DNA from: Hydractinia symbiolongicarpus
Lineage: Eukaryota; Cnidaria; Hydrozoa; Anthoathecata; Hydractiniidae
Direction: 5' to 3'
Assembly: GCF_029227915.1 (NCBI RefSeq)
Contig: NC_079876.1
Location: forward strand, 14,260,001 to 14,324,000
Length of the DNA stretch: 64,000 nucleotides
Both the position numbers and the translations under genes were made by a program. Below are positions 58,012 through 64,000 of this stretch, piece after piece. Below the pieces are notes generated by a model. It worked only from the letters and a program-made list of their open reading frames with translations, was not told the DNA's origin and did not search any database. How positions within the stretch are numbered: position 1 is the stretch's first letter; every line of letters begins with the position of its first letter.

Positions 58012-58579
58012 AATTGAAGGATTAATCGAGTACTTACGTATGATGATTGATCCAGATTTTATTTTCCAAATCTTCTGCGTAAGCATGAGGGTGAGAGCGA
58101 AGCTCGATAACCCAAAATCCTACTTTGAAGACAGAACGTGACTCGCTGGCCGAGTGTACCTGCTAAAGCCAAAAAGGCATAGGGCAGGGAGGGCAGGGCA
58201 CCCTCATTATTATTATTACTATTATTTACCCAGGATAGCCTCTTCAGTTCCTATTGGTACTGCTATCAACGAGGGTCCTGCGAAGGGGGTCCTAGCGCAT
58301 TTAAAGCTCCCATTTGAGCTACGAAAGTCGTGCAAGCACAGCAATCGCTCAACTAGACAACCGCCTAAGATATCAATCCTATTCTCATGCTGAGCGCTAA
58401 GCAGAAAGGATAGATTCACACTTTTATAGTCTCTGGCATGACTCGGCCGGGGTTTGAACCCAAGACCTCCCGCACTGAAAGCGAACGCTCTACCACAAGG
58501 CTATCAGTTTACGCAGAAGATTTGGAAAATAAAATCTGGATCAATCATCATACGTAAGTACTCGATTAATCCTTCAATT
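58012..58579. repeat. Fold-back with perfect 71-bp arms around a SINE
   Basis: Arms 58,012-58,082 and 58,509-58,579 are exact reverse complements (outer ends AATTGAAGGATTAATCGAG...). The inner half of each arm, ATTTTATTTTCCAAATCTTC, and sequence up to about 58,120 resemble the end of the neighbouring DIRS element, in diverged form. AATT is present at both outer borders. A family 1 SINE lies between the arms. Confidence 0.85.
58203..58508 (-). repeat. tRNA-derived SINE, family 1
   Basis: This copy has the clearest tRNA head. On the minus strand it reads CTGATAGCCTTGTGGTAGAG (box A) and, after a short gap, GGTCTTGGGTTCAAACCCCG (box B). It is followed by the body shared with 5,871-6,184 and ends in an (AAT)n tail near 58,205-58,225. 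Confidence 0.8.
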
Positions 58580-58762
58580 TTATTTCCCAATCTTCTGCGC
58601 AAGCAGAGTATGAGACTTCAAAGCATAAACGCGGCCAGCGAGTGTGGTGAAAACAAAAGAAAGGGTGAGAAGGATAAGACAAAGAAAATTTGAATAACTG
58701 AGCAAAGTTCTTTAAACAATATAATGTTACAATCAGTATGTAAATGTTAAAAAGAACGCAAA

Positions 58763-59611
58763 CTAAGATTCATGACTTGTCGCTTCCATAACTGAGTCCA
58801 AGAGCGAGGCACCAAGATCATGAAGACTTGTCACACTACCAATAACATCTCTACAATAATAACGATAAAAGGTAGAATCCCTACTCCAAGTGCCATACTT
58901 TAAAATGACATCTAGAGGTACCCCGGTAATTTTTGCTTTACTCCCAGAGGCTGAACGACAGCTGCCTGGGGAAAAAACACTGGTATCAATACCGGCTGAG
59001 GTCATAGCTGATTTTATCCATCTTGATAGTGTATCCTTAGAGGCAGCATGATGAGGTTTTCCAAAAGTTACAAAAAGCGGAGCAATTTCCTTAGATATCA
59101 ATTGTTCTCTTTTTGACAGGTAGGCTTTGGTACATTGGAGTGGGCATAAATCTGGGTCAGAAGGGAATGCCCTGTACATCAAGGTCCTATCAGTCTTTTT
59201 AGGCCGTGTTGTTTTAAGCAAGCCAGGTAAGTGACATAGCATCACATCGTCTGTCAAATCTATATACGGAACAGATATATTATGGACACTGTGAACTCTT
59301 TGACCTGCTAAAATAGTAAGGAGACAAGCCAGCTTGATGTTAATATCCTTAAAGGATAAATCTTTGTTAGGACTAAGAGACTTTAAATAAGTCAAAAGAA
59401 CATTTGTATCCCATATTAAAGAGTATTTGGGGGTACTTGGTCTTATATTAAAAACTCCTTTTATAAAACGGCTTATCAATGGATGCTCTGAAAGAGAACT
59501 GTAACCACTGATTGAAACAACTGAAGCAATAGCACTTCTAGTTGTACATAAAACACTATATCCAGACCCACCTTTGAATAATTCAGTAAGGTGTATTAAC
59601 ACATCTTTCAC
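58763..59611 (-). CDS. DIRS tyrosine recombinase
   Basis: The frame is about 282 residues. The conserved recombinase landmarks are LAGQRVHSV (first Arg), SPGSCRSASGSKA (the H-x-x-R box), and GTWSRDSTFYRYYCR with the candidate nucleophile Tyr. In most relatives the box reads H-S-T-R; here the position of the His is a Gly. The frame begins at a GTG that overlaps the stop of the RT frame, with no ATG at its start, so it may be reached by frameshifting or an internal ATG. It would insert the circular cDNA by recombination. No in-frame stop is present. Confidence 0.85.
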   Translation of the reverse strand: MKDVLIHLTELFKGGSGYSVLCTTRSAIASVVSISGYSSLSEHPLISRFIKGVFNIRPSTPKYSLIWDTNVLLTYLKSLSPNKDLSFKDINIKLACLLTILAGQRVHSVHNISVPYIDLTDDVMLCHLPGLLKTTRPKKTDRTLMYRAFPSDPDLCPLQCTKAYLSKREQLISKEIAPLFVTFGKPHHAASKDTLSRWIKSAMTSAGIDTSVFSPGSCRSASGSKAKITGVPLDVILKYGTWSRDSTFYRYYCRDVIGSVTSLHDLGASLLDSVMEATSHES

Positions 59612-61668
59612 ATTTGGATGATAGGGATCAATCGACCTCCCAGTGCAATATTGTATCCATCGTCTGATTGGACCCGAGTATTGTTTCTGGGTACCTTCTC
59701 TCCATGATGCTGCAATGATATCGACAGTGTCTGATGGAAGCTCTTTACCTTGTAACGATTCCCGGAGACAGGCAGCATGAGCAGCGACAAGGTTTGGTGT
59801 AGAGGATGTTGTCTTTTTGTTCCCGGTAGAAACAATAATCTAGATGAAGGAGGAAATAACACAGGTGTCCTGTATAACATATTAATTGCTTGAGGAAACC
59901 AAGGCTGCGAAGACCAGAAAGGTACTACAAGAATGCCTGTGGCTTGATCTATATTTATCTTTGCAAGAACTTTTCCAATCAAATTAAATGGTGGGAAGGC
60001 ATAAAAGTTTAAATTCGACCAGGTCTGAGCGAAGGCATTTACAGCTTTAGCATCTGGATCAGGTCTTAAAGAAAAATAATCCTCACATTTTGCATTGAGT
60101 CTGGATGCAAAAAGGTCAATATCAAATTTCCAAAAAATGTCGGAAATTATGTTAAATTGTTTTACATTCAAGGACCATTCAATGTTATCCTGAAATTGTC
60201 TTGATTTATAATCAGCTATAGTATTTAATACACCAGGTATATGACAAGCTGATAACCAAACATCACATGTTCTAGCAAATTCCCATATTTCAACAGCCAA
60301 TTTATTACAAGCAATGGAGTGAAGGCCCCCCATCTTTGTTATGTAGGCCACAGCTGTGGTGTTATCCAATCTTAACTGAACATGTCTAAAATGTGTTATT
60401 TTCAAGAAGGCTTTGAGTGTAAAAAATGCAGCCAACAACTCTAAAGTATTGATATGCTCAGGTAATTCTCCTTCAGACCAACGCCCCCCTATTTGAGAGT
60501 TTCCGTCAGTGCCACCCCATCCTTGAAGACTAGCATCAGAGGATAAAATAAGATCAATTTTAGGCAATTGTATAGGTCTGGTAAACTGAGCCATTGTGAG
60601 CCACCACTGTAAATCCTTAATAGAAAACTCTGAAATAAAAACCTTTGAATCAAAATTTCCATGGCCTAGTTTGAGTGCTAGATTCTTATCTGTCTCCAAG
60701 GACCTGTAATGTAACTTGCCATACTTCACGGCATCAAAGGCAGAAACTAATGTTCCAATAACCCTGGAAACAAACCTAACTGTGGGGTGATGCATGTACA
60801 GCAAGTCCTTACATAGACACTTTAATTTTATGACCCTTTCCTCGCTTAAGGCTATTGTCATCTGAGCAGAGTTTAACACAAACCCTAAAAACACCATACA
60901 TTGGGTAGGCACAAGAATTGACTTGTTTGGATGTACAGTAAATCCTAAGCTGCTCAAAAGTGAGACAGTTGCCATAATGTTTCTTTGGCATGATTCATAA
61001 GTGTCACCTTGCAAATAAGAATCATCTATATATACAACAGATACATGACCTGCCCCTCTTAGTACTTTAAAGGGTGCTTTAAGAACTTTGGTGAAGATCC
61101 TAACAGCTGGACCAAATCCAAAGGGTAAAGCTAGAAATTGGTAAAACTGTCCATCCCAAGAAAAAGCTAAGAACTTTTGGAAGTCAATATGAAAAGGGAT
61201 GCTGTGGTATGCGTCCTTTAAGTCAATACTTCCCATCCAAACACCTGGTTTGATAAGACATAAAACATCTTGCAGTGTTTCCATTTTAAAATGGCGATAT
61301 CTGACAGATCTATTTAACTGTTTAAGGTTGATAATCATTCTTGAGCTACCATCTTTTTTAGGGACAATAAATATACCTGAAAGAAAACAGTTATTTGTTG
61401 CTTGTACCTGCTGGATTGCCTTCTTTTGTAAAAGTTGTTGAATTTCCTTACTTATAGTTATACAATCTTTTTGTGAAAACTTCACTGGGTGGTAAGATGA
61501 CACTGGGACACTAATAAATTCAATTTTAACCCCATGCTCAATTATGTCTAGAATATACTGGTTTGAAGTGATAGTCCTCCAAACTTCCAAAAATTTGTGA
61601 GTATTACAAGCTTGATAACGCCTAACTGCTAACTCAAGGTCAGCAACAACAAGGTCTTTACCTACCAT
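59608..61668 (-). CDS. DIRS reverse transcriptase-RNase H protein
   Basis: The ORF is 686 residues and starts at an ATG inside the last codons of the gag-like frame. RT motifs are in order: FIVPKKDGSSRMIINLKQLN, SIDLKDAYHSIPF, ALPFGFGPAVRIFTKVLK, VVYIDDSYLQG (catalytic IDD) and FLGFVLNS. RNase H follows: ILSSDASLQGWGG, HINTLELLAA and RLDNTTAVAYI. The region after it (DIDLFASRLNAKCEDYFSL, NAFAQTWSNLNFYAFPPF) is the C-terminal block commonly found in DIRS-like elements. All catalytic acids are present and there are no internal stops, so this copy was active recently. Confidence 0.9.
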   Translation of the reverse strand: MVGKDLVVADLELAVRRYQACNTHKFLEVWRTITSNQYILDIIEHGVKIEFISVPVSSYHPVKFSQKDCITISKEIQQLLQKKAIQQVQATNNCFLSGIFIVPKKDGSSRMIINLKQLNRSVRYRHFKMETLQDVLCLIKPGVWMGSIDLKDAYHSIPFHIDFQKFLAFSWDGQFYQFLALPFGFGPAVRIFTKVLKAPFKVLRGAGHVSVVYIDDSYLQGDTYESCQRNIMATVSLLSSLGFTVHPNKSILVPTQCMVFLGFVLNSAQMTIALSEERVIKLKCLCKDLLYMHHPTVRFVSRVIGTLVSAFDAVKYGKLHYRSLETDKNLALKLGHGNFDSKVFISEFSIKDLQWWLTMAQFTRPIQLPKIDLILSSDASLQGWGGTDGNSQIGGRWSEGELPEHINTLELLAAFFTLKAFLKITHFRHVQLRLDNTTAVAYITKMGGLHSIACNKLAVEIWEFARTCDVWLSACHIPGVLNTIADYKSRQFQDNIEWSLNVKQFNIISDIFWKFDIDLFASRLNAKCEDYFSLRPDPDAKAVNAFAQTWSNLNFYAFPPFNLIGKVLAKINIDQATGILVVPFWSSQPWFPQAINMLYRTPVLFPPSSRLLFLPGTKRQHPLHQTLSLLMLPVSGNRYKVKSFHQTLSISLQHHGEKVPRNNTRVQSDDGYNIALGGRLIPIIQM

Positions 61669-62888
61669 TGTTTTCTCCCTTTGTACCCTTTGTACTTCAG
61701 GGTTTGAGTGTACCTTCTCAGGGAGTGGTTTAGATCTTTTGAGAAGGTCTTCTCGTTTTTTGACTGGTTATACTTTGCAGAGGAGGAATAACTGGAGGAT
61801 GGCTGTTTGTACTTTTTAAAATTATTTTTTGAATATGGTGTAGATGGTCGTGAGAGCACTTTACTAGTTTTCTCCTCATCTTGCAATGATTGGATTCTTT
61901 TGTCCAAATCATCTCCAAACAGCAACAAGTCTTCTTCAGACACATCCTTTGCCAATCCTTTTAGGTGAGGCATTGCACCGATTAATCCGACTCTTCGATA
62001 CTGATTTAGCTGCTGGTTGGCGTTACCGATTAGACAAAGAGCATCTTTAGCCAAATTTAATAAAATGGATGGTTCTATTACAATAAGGTTTCCTTGTTTG
62101 GGTGCCTTAATAATTTGGTCTGCCAATTGTAAGATATGCACTTGGCTTTTCGAAACAGTGGTTTGCAGTTTCTGCAATACCAGATCATTTGATCTTTTGC
62201 TGTCTGCCTTGGCCCATATAGGTTTATTGCAGCTCTTTACAGACAAAAAACGGCAATTCGTGGGAATTTGGACTTTTTCTAGTCTGCCTTTCAATTTTTC
62301 ATTGGTAAGTTTCTTCGACCACATGAGTTTAGCCATAGATGCTAAAGGTGGAGCTACTTCTGTGCCAAAGGAGTCCTCATCGTTATACTCTTTGATGAGG
62401 TCAGACCAGACATCTTGGTCTGGGTCCTCTAACTGGTTGTCTTCTTGCCCCAGCATTTCATTCATTAAACCATCATACAATTGGTTGGATGCTGATGTAC
62501 TTATGGCATCAACATCTTTTTTACTAGGCCTCCTAGTAGAAGAACTAGATTCTACATGACTGAGGCAAGTTTCTGCTGATGAAGACCTGGATCTTTTCCT
62601 TCCTCTAGGGTGATCTGCAGATATGGAAGCATTTGCTTCATTTTGTTTATCTGCACCATGACTTAGACCAGCAGAATTGTCTCCACTGCGGTCCACATGG
62701 AAGTTATTATCATTGTTTAAAACATCGGCTCGGAGGCTGTTCAAGGAAGTAGAAAATTTTTCTCCTAGGGCTGTGATTGCTTCCAGCTGCTGTTGTTGCA
62801 TGTCTGGAAGGAGCTTAGTTAAAAAATCCATTGGAGTTTCTAACACTATGGGTTCACCACCTTCTTTTGGGGCTGAGGTGTCTGCCAT
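61662..62888 (-). CDS. DIRS gag-like protein
   Basis: The frame of 408 residues starts at ATG (MADTSAPKEGGEP). It has a DMQQQQLEAITALGEKF helical segment, a Ser/Arg-rich nuclear-signal-like stretch (RGRKRSRSSSAE), a central acidic part, and a basic Tyr/Lys/Ser-rich tail. There is no zinc knuckle, which is usual for DIRS gag proteins. Its stop overlaps the ATG of the RT frame (AATGGTAG), suggesting re-initiation for the downstream frame. Confidence 0.8.
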   Translation of the reverse strand: MADTSAPKEGGEPIVLETPMDFLTKLLPDMQQQQLEAITALGEKFSTSLNSLRADVLNNDNNFHVDRSGDNSAGLSHGADKQNEANASISADHPRGRKRSRSSSAETCLSHVESSSSTRRPSKKDVDAISTSASNQLYDGLMNEMLGQEDNQLEDPDQDVWSDLIKEYNDEDSFGTEVAPPLASMAKLMWSKKLTNEKLKGRLEKVQIPTNCRFLSVKSCNKPIWAKADSKRSNDLVLQKLQTTVSKSQVHILQLADQIIKAPKQGNLIVIEPSILLNLAKDALCLIGNANQQLNQYRRVGLIGAMPHLKGLAKDVSEEDLLLFGDDLDKRIQSLQDEEKTSKVLSRPSTPYSKNNFKKYKQPSSSYSSSAKYNQSKNEKTFSKDLNHSLRRYTQTLKYKGYKGRKQW

Positions 62889-63186
62889 TTTGATTGCAGC
62901 TCACCATAAATTTTAGATCTATAGCAGTAAGTAAATAAATAAAATTATATAAGAGAAGGAATAAATATAATTCTCTACTACTTATGGAAAAATAATAAAA
63001 TATAGCTAGCTATAGAAAAAGAATTAAAAACGGATTAGCATAGCTGAAGTTTACCAATCGCAAACACCAACAAATCGCACACGTCCTTCACCTTCAGTAA
63101 GATTTGGGAAATGAACTGCTGAGGATTTTGGGTTATCGAGCTTCGCTCTCATACTCTGCTTGCGCAGAAGATTGGGAAATAAAATT

Positions 63187-64000
63187 GTTATCACTTCCTT
63201 AAATTCGATTATAGATGACTAAATGAAATTTTTAAAAAAAGTTGGAATGGAATGTTTTCACTTGAAAAGTCCATTTGACATTGAAGAAGCAAGAACAAAT
63301 TTGTTCTCTGATTCCTATCCTGACAACGAAGTTGATAGTACTGCACTACCAGATTTTTCAATAAAAAAATTTAAAATCTTGTTTTGTCACCCTGAAGCAA
63401 TTCTAAGTGATGTGGGGAGAAACTTACTAAAGACAAACACACTCCAGAAAGAAGTAAAAGCCATTGTTGTAGATGAAGCACATTGTATAGACACTTGGTA
63501 AGTTTTTTCTAATATGAAACTGTTGTTGAAAGCTGTAGCTATGCTGAAACTCTTTCATTTTTTATTTAGCTGATACTTCATATGTAGCTATTTAAAAATT
63601 CGGGTTCAACTCCCGAGAAGGGTTATTATATCTTCATAAAAAAAATAATGTAACTATATATATACATATATATATATACTATGTCTATAAAAATTCTAGC
63701 AAATATAACCAACATAGATATATAATAAATAGAAACTGTGCCAGTTATATAGTTTATATATTGTTAAATTTCAGGGGTGATAGCTTCAGAAAAGAATTTC
63801 TTAATCTTGGAGCCATTAGATCCTTCTTTCTGGACATTCCTGTGCTTGCCCTAACAGCAACTTCTACAGTTAAAACAACAAGCAGAATAAAAAGTGTTCT
63901 TGGAATGAGGGATTGTGTTTTTTTGACGATCAATCCAAACCGCTCAAATGTATTTCTGGTTAAAAAAAAAGATACTACAATTCATATGGAATCGAAGGTA
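63187..64000. other. Right flank of the DIRS element (helicase segments and intron)
   Basis: It contains the helicase exon to 63,498, an intron with TA-rich simple repeats (63,655-63,680), and the next exon from 63,775. In the intron, TTCGGGTTCAACTCCCGA at about 63,599-63,616 looks like an isolated T-arm/box B of a tRNA-derived relic. Confidence 0.5.

Larger units (their letters stand above)
58576..63186 (-). mobile_element. DIRS retrotransposon, nearly complete
   Basis: It is bounded by perfect 39-bp inverted repeats (58,576-58,614 and 63,148-63,186; outer part AATTTTATTTCCCAATCTTC). It carries, on the minus strand, gag-like, RT-RNase H and tyrosine recombinase frames in that order, overlapping slightly. 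The lack of LTRs and of an integrase, and the presence of a tyrosine recombinase, are diagnostic for the DIRS order. It sits between ATAATT and GTTATC of the helicase gene without a visible target duplication, as expected for recombinase-mediated insertion. Confidence 0.9.
57803..64000 (+). pseudogene. RecQ-like helicase gene split by a DIRS insertion (runs off the window)
   Basis: Segment 1 (57,803-58,015) has FKPKQIKCLEAILKGRDVLA, then GYGKSIIFQLLPDF and EEKGSMII. Segment 2 (from 63,187) continues directly as VITSLNSIIDD, a TAA, then MKFLKKVGMECFHLKSP...ILFCHPEAI...IVVDEAHCIDTW to the donor at 63,499. Segment 3 (from 63,775) reads GDSFRKEFLNLGAI and LALTATSTVKTT. The DEAH box and the TAT motif of superfamily 2 are present. 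Removing 58,016-63,186 restores the frame except for one TAA at 63,220. The phosphate loop lacks the usual PTG before YGKS by about four residues. The first half is therefore non-functional here; the part from 63,223 on is open and may belong to a shorter transcript. Confidence 0.7.

Noticed and set aside
59250-62559. Plus-strand frames within the DIRS element
   Set aside because: They are antisense to the gag and RT-RNase H genes, which carry all family motifs.

Overview
The window is from an AT-rich, intron-bearing animal genome that is dense in transposons. The evidence is GT-AG introns with short exons, a Shaw/Kv3-type potassium channel, a flavin monooxygenase, and a cnidarian-style repeat load: tRNA-derived SINEs, DIRS, Helitron, Harbinger, CR1/Jockey-like LINEs, and a dispersed CCTCGTCCCCAGGG-type repeat that I associate with cnidarian genomes. 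A cnidarian, possibly a hydrozoan, is my best guess; no ribosomal or mitochondrial marker is present to prove it.

Layout. 1-7.1 kb is non-coding, with SINE copies and a long GAA microsatellite. 7.16-11.11 kb (+) holds a three-exon Kv channel with an altered S4 and an altered S6 PxP gate motif. 12.7-14.3 kb has a decayed vertnin/OTU-like relic. 16.7-17.4 kb has two short Helitrons. 18.6-19.7 kb is a TA-flanked inverted-repeat element carrying a HIRAN-like ORF. 20.77-21.97 kb is an internally deleted PIF/Harbinger element.

The centrepiece is 25,567-39,827: a 14.26-kb DNA transposon bounded by perfect 23-bp terminal inverted repeats. Its + strand gene splices, in one unbroken frame over 17 exons, into a 1,210-residue KDZ (Kyakuja-Dileera-Zisupton) transposase with an N-terminal Cys cluster and a C-terminal cysteine-protease-like domain. 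Two convergent - strand genes, also intact after splicing, encode a 329-residue Cys4 zinc-ribbon protein and a 176-residue two-zinc-finger protein. A six-unit higher-order satellite between the gene groups carries a 10-bp core of the terminal repeat in every unit, so it could be an internal transposase-binding array. A pogo/Tigger-like MITE is nested inside.

To the right lie a flavin monooxygenase pseudogene (41.0-41.5 kb, -) and an apparently intact three-exon flavin monooxygenase (42.4-46.2 kb, -). These are followed by a tandem SINE dimer, two truncated LINE copies with a mutated RT active site (47.6-49.8 kb), a MITE and hairpins (50.6-52.1 kb), and two LINE fragments arranged head to head (53.7-55.2 kb), one with a 2A-like ribosome-skipping motif. 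The window ends in a RecQ-like helicase gene (57.8 kb to the edge, +). It is split by an almost complete DIRS retrotransposon (58,576-63,186, -) and by a 71-bp-armed fold-back containing a SINE.

There are no operons. The only functional grouping visible is the gene set inside the KDZ transposon and the gag/RT-RNase H/tyrosine recombinase set of the DIRS element.
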